From positions 372,001 through 436,000 of the forward strand of contig JAGPYM010000023.1 of NCBI GenBank assembly GCA_020736575.1: a DNA stretch of 64,000 bases. Reading direction: 5' to 3'. A program made the position numbers and the translations under genes. This stretch comes from Thelonectria olida. Lineage: Eukaryota > Ascomycota > Sordariomycetes > Hypocreales > Nectriaceae. Positions 53,228-63,321 of this stretch are shown here, in pieces. Numbering within the stretch: position 1 is the stretch's first letter; each line of letters starts with the position of its first letter. The notes under the pieces were generated by a model. The model was not told the origin of the DNA, made no database searches, and worked only from the letters and a program-made list of their open reading frames with translations.

Positions 53228-55057
53228 TTACAACCGAGAGGCTCTCGACAGATCCCGATCTATTATGCAACTTAAATTTCCGTATTTACTTCCGGTTGTT
53301 TCCAGGGTGGTCAGCACCTTCTCAAGCGTTGGTCGTTTCAAGTAATGCAACAGCTTGAGGTCCTTCTCGCTCGCCTTCTTTATGTCGTACCGCATCCGGG
53401 CTTCAACAAATTCTTCCGCCTTTCGCATTTCCTCCCACCAGAAGAACTTGATGGTCTCCTTGGTTTCTTCAAAAGTGCCTTCGGGTTCGCCATGCAGGCC
53501 TGTCTTACCCAAGGGGAAGACTTTCCCCTCCCGGCGATAAATCTTGATAGGTCCATCGAGCCATTCTCGTGCACCAGCTGTGCAGTTACGTATAAGGTCC
53601 TGTATGGCTGGTGGGGTGCGTAGGAACTTAGGGAATCGTATCTCCCCATCATTTATGCTGGAGCGGCCAAGCACAATATCGGCATCTCCGATGCCCTCGA
53701 AGATACACCAAAGGGCCTTTCCGAGCATGTATACCATTCCTGATTCCCGCTCCGAGGGGCTGCTTTTCAGCCATGGCCAGTACCAACCATGCTCAGGGTT
53801 GTCATACAATTCGGGTATGGAAGCGAGGGGGAGCGGGTAGTCTCTCGACAGTAGATAGCGATTCAATATCCCACCATACTTATCCAAGGTGTCCCTCGGT
53901 AAGCCATTGCACCTTATGTAGTGTTTGTTTCCGAGCTCAGCAATCCATTCGAGATAATAGATCTCAGGTGGCGCCCAGTTGTAGATATTTCGGCTCTGTT
54001 CAAAGTCGAGCAGAATGGCCGTTTCCGTCCCGTCAGAGTTGGGTGAAAGAACAATTTGATCCATGCGAAGATCCGAGTAGAACTTCGTCGATGAATCTTT
54101 GATGTGAATCAGAGAAGACGCAAGATCCCAGGCCCAAGAGAATTGCTGATCAAAGGTGAGGGTCCCTGCCAATCTCCTCTCGGTAAGAACGTTGGATAAG
54201 TCCCCTCCAGTATGGTAGGTTGTAAGAAATCCACATACAGCTTGGGAGTTTGGTATAGTGACGAGGAAGTTGGGACGGCCAATAACGGTCTTGAGGGGCG
54301 GCATGGAGAGCAGGATCTTAATTTCATGATAAATCTTTGATGGTATGTTCTTTGAGGATTTGAACACCATGACGGATCCGCTCTTTTTGTCGGCAGACTC
54401 AATATCGTGTGGCAGTGACACAAGGATGACCTCGCCGGATAGTTGCCTTATGCGGCTTAGGTTCGTGTATGACACTGTTGGGGGCATGTCAGATTCATCC
54501 AAGCCCCATTGGGAACGGAGTTCTTTGGCAGAAAGGAAAACGCCAGATGCCTTCAGAGCCTCGTTCGGTTGGATAATAAATTCCAGATCCTTGGCGTCCT
54601 CGGTAAGATTGGTAAGACGAAGAGACGAGCCAAACGAAAGGTTACCATAAACGTTGGTGAAGTCGTCCAAAGTGTTAGCCCAGTGCTGAAGGCCGTCACA
54701 AAGGTAAGCGGCAATGCCCAACGATGCGATGCCCGAACCAGAGACGTGGACACTGTCGCGAGCATCGAGCTTGTTCCATAGGGAGGGCGGCCAATCCGTC
54801 TGATCGGGAATCACAACGTCGATGCGGCCTGGGGAGAGGTTTGGAAGGTAAGTAGGGACAGCGGCATAGACAATGCCAAATGAGGCATACTCAATATCCC
54901 ACGATGACGTGCTTCGAGCCTTTGACTGAGTGGGTGTGTCGTCGTACTCGGCGTAGCCTTTTGTGTTGGGGAAGGGAACATAGCCTGCAGACGGAAAGAC
55001 AAAATGCTTTCGGAGACTGTTGGAGATGTTGAAGCCTTTGGAAATGCGGCAATCCAT
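53228..55057 (-). CDS. Atypical protein kinase-like protein
   Basis: A single long exon. I take the start as the Met at 55057 (609 aa), because the 86 codons upstream overlap, antisense, the clear ankyrin fragment. The N-terminal 200 residues are not kinase-like. A kinase fold follows: candidate ATP-binding Lys at about 233 (SVMVFKSSKN), Glu at about 245 (HEIKILL), hinge-like GFLTTYHTGGDL, a catalytic-loop equivalent FYSDLRMDQIVL at about 326 and LLDFEQSRN at about 349. Compared with canonical HRDLKxxN and DFG, the aspartates are kept, but the His, Asn and Gly are changed. Activity is uncertain. Similar fungal kinases lie in accessory and NLR-rich regions. Confidence 0.7.
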   Translation of the reverse strand: MDCRISKGFNISNSLRKHFVFPSAGYVPFPNTKGYAEYDDTPTQSKARSTSSWDIEYASFGIVYAAVPTYLPNLSPGRIDVVIPDQTDWPPSLWNKLDARDSVHVSGSGIASLGIAAYLCDGLQHWANTLDDFTNVYGNLSFGSSLRLTNLTEDAKDLEFIIQPNEALKASGVFLSAKELRSQWGLDESDMPPTVSYTNLSRIRQLSGEVILVSLPHDIESADKKSGSVMVFKSSKNIPSKIYHEIKILLSMPPLKTVIGRPNFLVTIPNSQAVCGFLTTYHTGGDLSNVLTERRLAGTLTFDQQFSWAWDLASSLIHIKDSSTKFYSDLRMDQIVLSPNSDGTETAILLDFEQSRNIYNWAPPEIYYLEWIAELGNKHYIRCNGLPRDTLDKYGGILNRYLLSRDYPLPLASIPELYDNPEHGWYWPWLKSSPSERESGMVYMLGKALWCIFEGIGDADIVLGRSSINDGEIRFPKFLRTPPAIQDLIRNCTAGAREWLDGPIKIYRREGKVFPLGKTGLHGEPEGTFEETKETIKFFWWEEMRKAEEFVEARMRYDIKKASEKDLKLLHYLKRPTLEKVLTTLETTGSKYGNLSCIIDRDLSRASRL

Positions 55058-55085
55058 GGTCGTACTCGCAGCGAGTTGTGATGAG

Positions 55086-55696
55086 GTACGGAGTAGAATA
55101 AATGGACACATCGAGGTGGTCAAGCTGCTCATTGAGAAGGGAGCCCACACCGCGGTTGCAACTAAGGACGGGTGGACACCATTGCACTTAGCATCACGGA
55201 ATGGACACATTGGGGTAGTCAGGCTGCTGTTAACAACTCTGGGCGTCGAAACTAGCAGGGCAGATAACCATGGTCGTACGGCATTGTTCCTAGCTTCCAG
55301 ATGTGGGTACAACAACGTGGTTCAAGCGCTGCTTGCCGATGGGCGAATCGACCCGGACATCAAGGACTGGTACCGTTCGACATCGTTGTTTGCTGCTGTG
55401 AGGAACGGCCACTTCGAAGTGGTGGAGCTTTTACTTGCGGCCGGAGGCACGACCATTGAGGGCCAAGACGATTTTGGTCGGAGTCTCTTCTGGTGGGCGC
55501 GCCGTTTGATCATGGATCTCCTTGGTGCGACGCCTGTACATTGAGTATATTGGAAGGCTGTGTGTATTCTTGCAGAGTGTGCGACAGCGGGGGTTTTAGC
55601 TTGTGCGTCGAGTGCTTTGACCGAGGTATCCGATATGAATGGACCTCGGGTTTTGAAGAGGAATGTCTCCGCGAGGGAAGAAGTGGGTCGTTCTAG
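55086..55696 (+). pseudogene. Ankyrin-ZZ protein remnant, frameshifted
   Basis: Ankyrin repeats are read first: NGHIEVVKLLIEKGAHTAV, GWTPLHLASRNGHIGVVRLL, GRTALFLASRCGYNNVVQAL and NGHFEVVELLLAAGGTTIE. They end GRSLFWWARR, and the frame stops at 55544. In another frame from 55493, a ZZ zinc finger follows: WCDACTLSILEGCVYSC, RVC and LCVECFDRG. The two halves evidently belong to one gene broken by a small deletion. Repeats before the first visible one are lost against the kinase gene. It is related to the ZZ remnant at 14421. Confidence 0.7.
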
Positions 55697-56709
55697 TGGC
55701 TTATAGAGGAGGTGGTGGTGATAATGGGCGAGGGTCAGTCATGTGATTTATGGAAGCGAGATATAGAGCGATAGAGAGAGTCGTATAACGAGGACGTGAA
55801 CTTTTGAACTTTTTAACCTTCATAGCTTAAATTACCAATCATCGGTAAACAAAGCCTGAATGGTTGCAGACGATCACCAACCTGACCGCGACCGTACCAA
55901 CTGCAGAGCAAGTGCATTGTCCCCCGAGCTGTCTCTTTCAGATGGTGATAATTGAGGCCTCGCCGTAGTTGTCATGGAAATTCAATAAATTAAATCATTC
56001 GAAGCCATATGCTCAATCAGCCGGGTCATCCGAGGAGGTAACCCTTGAAGTGTGCCACTTCTGATAAGGCCTTAATGCATGTTTCGAATTTGTAACGATC
56101 AGTCACTGTGGAACTTTAAGATTTTAAACTTCGTGTGCTTTATCCACTTTAGGAACGATGTGACCCTTCGTCTCCACTGACGCCTGAATATGACAGATGA
56201 CACTTAATTTTTCTCGGTAGATCAGCCTACATCTGAACGTGGCGCCGCGCTGGGCCATGACCGTCCCCCAACCGTCTAGAATGCCAGGAATGAGAAGAAA
56301 GAGCCCTTGAACGACCGTTAAGCCATCTCAACCACCAAGTGGAAGACCGACCCATCCCGGGTGCCCCATGGTCTAGCCGCAAATCACGGTTCACTATACC
56401 AATAGTCCGCAATCTTACAAAGGTGTTCAATGATTCAACAACAGCCACAACAAACCTCTAACTAACGACATTGTATTAAGAATCCGTATTATCCATTGAG
56501 GAAACTTTAACAATCGTGATATAAAGAGGCAAAGGGTCAGCGAAACTGAGTAAACTGCATTCATCGCTGTTTCCTTTTAAAATCATCAGGTCAGACATCA
56601 AGTTTCCTTGCAAACTTTCTTTAGCAATTACGCTTTACTTTCGCCAGTACAATTCTTCATCTATATATGTTACTTCTCCCGCTACAGCTATGGGAATCAA
56701 AAGTGAACT
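55697..56709. other. AT-rich intergenic stretch, upstream of the Cys-rich gene
   Basis: No gene. The last 60 bp contains CTATATATG, a possible TATA-like element, about 50 bp before the predicted start codon. Confidence 0.45.
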
Positions 56710-59583
56710 ATGAATATTTCTGCTCTTTTATTATTTCTCTCCTGGCTATCAGTGCCTCTTAAGCAAGGTAAGCCAAAGATCTGGACAGAGCATGTAGACT
56801 AGTTCTTAGTTAGTGAACAAGTCATCCGATGTCAACAATGTCATTTATATGTCATTTTGGATGTCATTCATATCTAGATAGAGCATCTAGACTAGTTAGT
56901 TAATGAACATGTCATTTCGATGTCAACGATGTCATTCATTTCGAATATCATTCATCTACCCCAAGGTGGATACCGCCACCTTCTAACAACTTTCTTGCCT
57001 TTCTGATGCTGTTATCTAAGGCAAGGTGCTTCAGGAAAGGCTCGGGAAAGTACCATCCTAGGTGTATAAAATATCCATAATCTCCTCTTTCTATGCCACA
57101 AATACAATCGCCTATCCCTAGGTTTTCTCCGTACCCTAAACCAGCATTCTACGACCGATTTCCGGAAAAAAAGAATGATTTTGTTCAATCTTCTTGTCCT
57201 TAGTGAGTAACTGTGAAAACCAAAAGTTACGACTGGCGAAAAGTTGCCTCTTGGCATTTTTGCCCTTTTGGTCAGTTGACTAATTGACTGATTGATTGAC
57301 TTCTCCCTTTCTGCTATATATAGGCACCGGGATTTTAGCTATCGTCCCTAGGCAAGGAAACAGCCAATGTGCACAGTGGTGTGCACTCCACTTTCCAAAT
57401 CCTGGCGCAGACTGCACTTCTCTCGCCGCTCACAGGCAAGGGCCCTGCTATCAATGCGGCCCTGCGGCGGGGCAGTCTCCCCCAAAGATACTGTGCAGCG
57501 GAGCATGTATAACTGTGCGTTGTCCATTCTTGATAAGCATATAACTCCCAACAGCAGCTGACCATCCTGAATCATAGTGCCATGGCGGGTCTTGTCAGGA
57601 AGGGAAATGCGCATGCCCGTCTGGATCCACTGACTGCTCCGGGACCTGCACAAACTTGCAGAATGACAATAGTAACTGCGGTAGTTGCGGAAATGCTGTA
57701 TGTCTTCTATCCTTAAGAAGCCCTACACTCTTGTGACTCCCACGTCTGCTGACCTTACTGAATTGTAGTGCGCTAGTGGGCAAACCTGCTGCTCGGGGAC
57801 TTGTAAGAACCTGCAGGATAATGACAACAACAATTGCGGTAGTTGCGGAAATGCTGTATGTCTTCTATCCTTGGCCCAATACTCTTGTAACTCCCACATC
57901 TTCTGACCTTCCTGAATTATAGTGCGCTGGTGGGAAAACCTGTCAGGGTGGGATATGCAAATGCCCGTCTGGATTGACTGACTGCTCGGGGGCCTGCAAG
58001 AACTTGCAGGATAATGACAACAACAACTGCGGTAGTTGCGGAAATGCTGTATGTCTTCTGTCCTTAAGAAGCCCTACACTCTTGTGACTCCCACATCTGC
58101 TGACCTTACTGAATTGTAGTGCGCTAGTGGGCAAACCTGCTGCTCGGGGACCTGCACGAACTTGCAGAATAACCACGATCACTGCGGTAGTTGCGGAAAT
58201 TCTGTATGTCTTCTATCCTTAAGAAGCCCTACACTCTTGTGACTCCCACGTCTGCTGACCTTACTGAATTATAGTGCGCTAGTGGGCAAACCTGTTGCTC
58301 GGGGACTTGTAAGAACCTCCAGGGTAATGACAACAACAATTGCGGTAGTTGCGGAAATGCTGTATGTCTTCTATCCTCACCCCTATACTTGTGTAACTCC
58401 CAACAGCAGCTGACCACCCTGAATTATAGTGCGCTGGTGGGAAAACCTGTCAGGGTGGGATATGCAAATGCCCGTCTGGATTGACTGACTGCTCGGGGAC
58501 CTGCACGAACTTGCAGAATAACCACGATCGCTGCGGTAGTTGCGGAAATGCTGTATGTCTTCTATCCTTAAGAAGCCCTACACTCTTGTGACTCCCACAT
58601 CTGCTGACCTTACTGAGTTGTAGTGCGCTAGTGGGCAAACCTGCTGCTCGGGGATCTGTAGGAACTTGCAGAATGACGAACAAAACTGCGGAAGCTGTGG
58701 ACATGGTGTATGTCTTCTATCCTTAAGAAGTCCTATACTCTTGTGACTCCCACGTCTGCTGACCTCCATGAATGGTAGTGCCAGGGTTTTGACTTCACCT
58801 GTTGCTCGGGAACCTGCGCGAACTTTCAGAATGACGAACAAAACTGCGGAGGCTGTGGAGCTGCTGTATGTCTTCTATCCTTAAGAAGCCCTACACTCTT
58901 GCGACTCCCACATCTGCTGACCTTACTGAATTGTAGTGCGCTAGTGGGCAAACCTGCTGCTTGAGGACCTGCACAAACTTGCAGAATAACCACGATCACT
59001 GCGGTAGTTGCGGAAATTCTGTATGTCTTCTATCTTTAAGAAGCCCTACACTCTTGTGACTCCCACGTCTGCTGACCTTCCTGAATTATAGTGCGGTAGT
59101 GGGGGAACCTGCTGCTCGGGAACCTGTAAGAGCTTGCAGAATGACGAACAAAACTGCGGAAGCTGTGGAGCTGCTGTATGTCTTCTATCCTTAAGAAGTC
59201 CTATACTCTTGTGACTCCCACGTCTGCTGACCTCCATGAATGGTAGTGCCAGGGTGGGAAAACCTGCTGCTCGGGGACCTGCACAAACGTGCTGAATGAC
59301 AATAGCAACTGCCTTAGTTGCGGAAATTCTGTATGTCTTCTATCCTTAAGAAGCCCTACACTCTTGTGACTCCCACGTCTGCTGACCTTCCTGAATTATA
59401 GTGCGGTGGCTTTACCTGCTGCTCGGGGATCTGTAGGAACTTGCAGAATGACGAACATAACTGCGGTAGCTGTGGACATGCTGTAAGTAGTGTGCCAGTC
59501 AAGTCAGTATGATACATATGCACAGTGATGCTAATTCATACCAGTGTCTCTTGTTCTGCGAATTTGGTGTGTGCCTGCCTTAA
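56710..59583 (+). CDS. Secreted cysteine-rich protein built from 12 tandem exons
   Basis: Fifteen exons read without a stop to about 472 aa. Exon 1 (56710-56767) encodes a signal peptide (MNISALLLFLSWLSVPLKQ). Exon 2 (57324-57514) has a Cys-rich head (CAQWCALHFPNPGADC...). Twelve repeat exons follow: 57578-57697, 57769-57855, 57923-58048, 58120-58203, 58275-58361, 58430-58552, 58624-58707, 58779-58865, 58937-59020, 59092-59175, 59247-59330 and 59402-59482. The tail is 59545-59583. Short exons encode CASGQTCCSGTC, NLQ, NCGSCGNA (six Cys). Three long ones add CPSG and a Cys pair (eight Cys). All repeat exons are phase 0. The style matches Stig1-like/Cys-rich fungal extracellular proteins, probably disulfide-bonded and secreted; the role is unknown. 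Intron 1 is long (556 bp), so the first exon is the least certain. Confidence 0.8.
56787..56960 (+). repeat. 93-bp direct repeat in intron 1 of the Cys-rich gene
   Basis: AGAGCATGTAGACTAGTT at 56787 recurs as AGAGCATCTAGACTAGTT at 56880. Both are followed by GTTA-rich sequence and several GATGTCA/TGTCATT words. Two diverged tandem copies. Confidence 0.65.
57515..59401 (+). repeat. Tandem exon-intron repeat array
   Basis: The whole of each unit, exon plus following intron, is repeated. Internal introns start GTATGTCTTCT, end GAATTRTAG or a near variant, and carry TGCTGACC as probable branch site. Nine of the eleven internal introns are exactly 71 nt; the others are 67 and 68 nt. Introns in front of the long exons that begin at 57578 and 58430 share an AACTCCCAACAGCAGCTGACC variant. 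Confidence 0.88.
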
Positions 59584-60204
59584 AACAACTTGTGTCTATT
59601 TCGGGCCCATAACCTGGCCAAGAAAAACATTGGAAGATGTACCTCATATTGAAAGATGTGCCTCACAGTGGGTGCATATGATAGTGCTGATATTATTCGA
59701 CACCAATTTCTCACTGGCAGACACAAGGAGAATTTCCGACATACAAGTACCGTGAGAATAGGGAAAAGCTCCGGAAATTTTATTCCGCCACCTGCTGTTC
59801 GGCCGAAGCCCCCCATCAGTTCGCTTGCACCAGCAGCCTCTATTTCCGTCCGTCCACAGACGGGATCCAAGCCAGTGGAAACCGAAAAGCTACACCTAAA
59901 CGTTGGTATTATTGGTGACCCAGATAAGTTTGCAAATGGCTTGAGCGCAGAGACATTGATGAAGGCGAGAAAGTGGTTCGCAAGGGTTTCACCTACACAC
60001 TATGGCCCAAGCTACTGGACATGACCCGCAGACGGGTTCATGCTGTCCTCCTATGGATATCTGCAATCTCCGTTCGGTTGCTTGCGATTGGTAAAGCCAC
60101 ATACAGTGGCATTATCTTGGTGATCATTGTTTTTGCTCCGAGCCGAGCTTGGAAGGTAAATTCCGTACTCTCAGTGTTTGCTGGAATATCGCCATGTAGA
60201 TTTG

Positions 60205-60259
60205 ACGACGCCATCCGCAAGGCGTGGGTTGCTCTTCGACATGCTCATCCCACCATTGC
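60205..60259 (+). pseudogene. Possible 5' scrap of an acyltransferase-like gene
   Basis: The frame reads FDDAIRKAWVALRHAHPTIA, resembling the early AWxxLRxxHPxIA block of fungal CoA-dependent acyltransferases. It ends at the left end of the hAT element. The same gene family is seen beyond the right end (from about 63330), but about 100 residues expected between them are missing, so the two do not simply rejoin. Confidence 0.35.
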
Positions 60260-60375
60260 ATACCTGGGCGTTTGAGTTAACTCATGAGTTTCGACCCTTT
60301 TAACTCACTCATATGAGTTACGGCCTAGCCATAACTCACTCATGAGTTTAACTCAGACTCATGAGTCAACTCACC
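60260..60375 (+). repeat. hAT left terminal and subterminal repeats
   Basis: The terminal repeat at 60260-60284 is followed by CTCATGAGTT, ACTCATATGAGTTA, ACTCATGAGTTTA and ATGAGTCAACTCA. These words are probably transposase-binding sites. Confidence 0.7.
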
Positions 60376-60461
60376 TATAATGATCATGTGACATCGCCAG
60401 CTTCCCAAATAGGAAGTTGGTGATAAGAATCTATGGTATTGAAGTGCAGAAAATCGCCGCG

Positions 60462-62734
60462 CTATTCAATATCACTAATTTCTATATCAATATCATCATT
60501 AGCAATGTCCGGATCACATACTAGCCCCAGCCCACCGTGCCGAGTCCCGACAATATGCCCATTCCGCATCCAGTTGCCGAGACACTCAACTTCCTGCAGC
60601 CGCTCGCACGTCATCGACAGCCGGTCCCATGATGCGGTCCTACGAGCGCCTGAGAAGGTCCTTTCTGGCTCTGCCGACTGAGGGCTTATCGAGAGTATAT
60701 CGATGGCCATACGGCTAAGGCGTGGAAACTGCCGTCGTTGTTCAATGCGACACCACCACTCCAGAGGTTTGCAATCGATCTTGACAGCCGGAGAATTAAT
60801 AAATGCGTCTAGGTTATCGCCATCGGTTGAAAGAGCCGTCTCGACCTCCATCTCCTGTAGCAATAGCTGTAGCTGCGAAGGCGGCTTCCCCGGCGCAGCT
60901 GGCATATCCTCCGGAGTAGTTTCTATGTCTCCATCGATATTGGTATTGTATTCCTCCTCCCATATTTGCCGGGCTCCCACAATCGCTGGATTAATCCACG
61001 CACTCTTCCAGTTCTTATCCAAGTATGCTTTTCGACAGCGTGGATCGAGAAGAAGAGCGGCGACGTAAACGGGAGCCTCATCAGACATAGAGTAGTATTT
61101 ATCGAGTACAAACCATCCCATCTCGATAGAATGGAGCATACGGCTATCATGGAACTCCGGGGTCGAGTAGTGTATCTAACAAATTAGTTAAAGGCTGTCT
61201 CTTTAACGGAGATAGACCTTACCTTCGCTTTCTCAAAGTGGCTGAGAAGACCATCCATCAGCCGCAGCGTACTGCAGAGGCTCGCTTTATCGCCTTCTGT
61301 TATCAAAGTTGCCTCGGTAAAGGGCTGGAGGAAAGTATGCGTTTTCGACAGTATATCCCAGTCGGCGCCTGATAGAAGATGAGCACAGCCGATGTCCTTG
61401 TCATGGTCTACCATAAACTGGACGATCTGTGCCTTCTTATCGAGGGCGACACTGATAACTTTATACCATGAGGACCACCGTGTTGCGTTATCGATCCCGA
61501 GACTGCGACCCACAGCTTCGCGCCAGTTATCACTATGGATTGGAGAGCTTCCAATCCAGACTGCGAGATGGTGGAGCTTCTGGAGAGCATTAATGCCTTC
61601 CCATCCGCTAAATTCTAATTGCTGAGTAGTCCTCTCTCTCGTCGGAGGTCTCTGCTGTCTCCCCTGGTTCTCCTCTGATGTGTGATCCACCGTGGTATCG
61701 GGTCCTGAAAGCGTATTCTCATTCAGAGCAGTAGAGAAGGTTTCGATAGACTGCGCACCAGCGGCGTTGCCGGCGGCATTAAGGGCAGCGCGTAAAGCTT
61801 CTTTCGAGCGCGCGAGAAGGAAAGCTTGAAGGGAAAGGTTAATAATATGGCCGAAACAGCGGACACGGCGGCGGACAGGATCGAAGATTATCTAGACGAA
61901 ACTCAGCTGGCACAGCCATAGAAATTTATCTTTACTTACTCCTCGCCCGTGAAGTAGCTTCTTTGATAAAGCTTCTAGGCAGGTATTGTTCGAGGATGCG
62001 TTATCCCCAGTATGATAACCCACGCGTCGAATTTCGAATCGCCCCAAGACATCAGCGATCAGGCCGGCCTGGGACTCGCCAGAGTGGTCTTTTCGACACT
62101 CTAGCAGACCTAGAAGCGCCTTTCGAAGTTTATAGCCCTTATCGACCCACTGTCCGCATACTGCAAGCATACCATGTCGGTGTGGTGATGTCCAGAGATC
62201 AGATGAGAGGTGAATCATCGAAATGGCAGATTGAAGGGACTCGGCCAACTGAGCAGCGTAGAACTCATAGCTAGCTGAGATGTAGCGCATCACTGTACGT
62301 CGGGAGGTAATCAGACTATCCTCGATGGCAGGATTACATGCTAGTGCTAGGTCCTTTATCTCATCCCACTCAACCATCGAAAAGGCCACTCTGCGACGTG
62401 TGAGAAGGCTGATAAGAGCTTCGATGTAAGCCTGTCGATTGAAGGCATTCCGTAATGCCGCTTCGGATGGCGTAGTCGATGATGTGATATATACGTCGAG
62501 CGATTGCTGAGATTGATTCTGCCGGCTAGAGAGCCCGATCAGATATGGATGATTATTCCTTATGTGGCGCCGCGCATTGCCCTTATAGCCATCCTTCCAT
62601 GGCTTCGCCGTACAGTATAAGCAGACATATAAAGTGCGAGGCTTCGCCTTCTCTCTGGTGAAAAATCTCTCAATATCGATGAAGTCGGGGGCGGAAGAGG
62701 GTGTCCTCGGTACAGACGAAGTTTCGGATGCCAT
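60462..62734 (-). CDS. hAT-family transposase, 3 exons, intact
   Basis: Exons 62734-61940, 61891-61223 and 61175-60462, with introns of 48 and 47 bp, both phase 0, give 725 aa without stops or frameshifts. The N-terminus has a BED-type zinc finger (YVCLYC, then ARRHIRNNH). The middle has the RNase-H-like core region (MIHLSSDLWTSPHRHGMLAV, then GYHTGDNASSNNTCLEAL and RVRCFGHIINLSLQAF). The end carries the hAT dimerisation region (WWCRIEQRRQFPRLSRMAID, then PQSAEPERTFSGARR). The protein cuts and reinserts the element. The intact frame together with recognisable ends suggests recent activity. Confidence 0.88.
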
Positions 62735-63189
62735 GGCGATGGCTTGATGGTATAGATAATGGATCGAGGCGATGAAGAGTCTGCCGATAAATCGTACTAG
62801 AAACTGCAGTAGCTACTCGGAAGACTTTTTTTACCTTAAGATTCTTGTCAATTTCTGATGGATCTGGATCATAGGGATAGAAGCTCTTGATTCTCTATCT
62901 AATGAGTGGAAACAGGTCGGTTTCTTATACATAAGATGAATTGGTCCTCCGGGGCCGTTGTGTTTAAGAACTTGCTTTTTGGGAGACATAGGTGATACCA
63001 ACCACTGACGGGAAGTCCGGACTTCCGGGCTGCCGGTCTGAACTGCCTGTCTGAACTGCTGGAAGACCTTCCTTCCGGTTTGATCAAATGTATGACCCTT
63101 TGGTCTGTTGGATGTGATAATTCTGAATATAGAGGGGTTGCGATAGATTAGATTAGATTATAGAGCGGGCTAATCAGACGCCAGGAACG

Positions 63190-63319
63190 CCGTTGTGAGT
63201 TTATGAGTTAACTCATGAGTTAGCAGCGATAACTCAGACTCAACTCATATGAGTTTTATGAGTTAGAGTTATGAGTTAACTCATGAGTTAGGTTTGAGTT
63301 AACTAAAATGCCCAGGTAT
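63190..63319 (-). repeat. hAT right terminal and subterminal repeats
   Basis: Several copies of GAGTTAACTCATGAGTTA and ACTCATATGAGTT precede the terminal repeat at 63295-63319. Arrangement and motif are those of the left end, in inverted order. Confidence 0.7.
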
Positions 63320-63321
63320 GG

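Larger units (their letters stand above)
60260..63319 (-). mobile_element. hAT transposon, structurally complete
   Basis: About 3.06 kb bounded by 25-bp terminal inverted repeats at 60260-60284 and 63295-63319 (ATACCTGGGC, TTT, AGTTAACTCA, two mismatches). Inside the ends lie many palindromic AACTCATGAGTT-type words. It encodes one transposase on the minus strand. No matching 8-bp target duplication was found at the ends as defined, so the flanks may have been rearranged or the exact ends may differ. Confidence 0.75.

Noticed and set aside
57335..59237. Repeated antisense ORFs of 60-100 aa (GLLKDRRHTAFPQLPQLL type)
   Set aside because: They are the complementary strand of the repeated introns and Cys-rich exons; the plus-strand splicing model explains the region fully.
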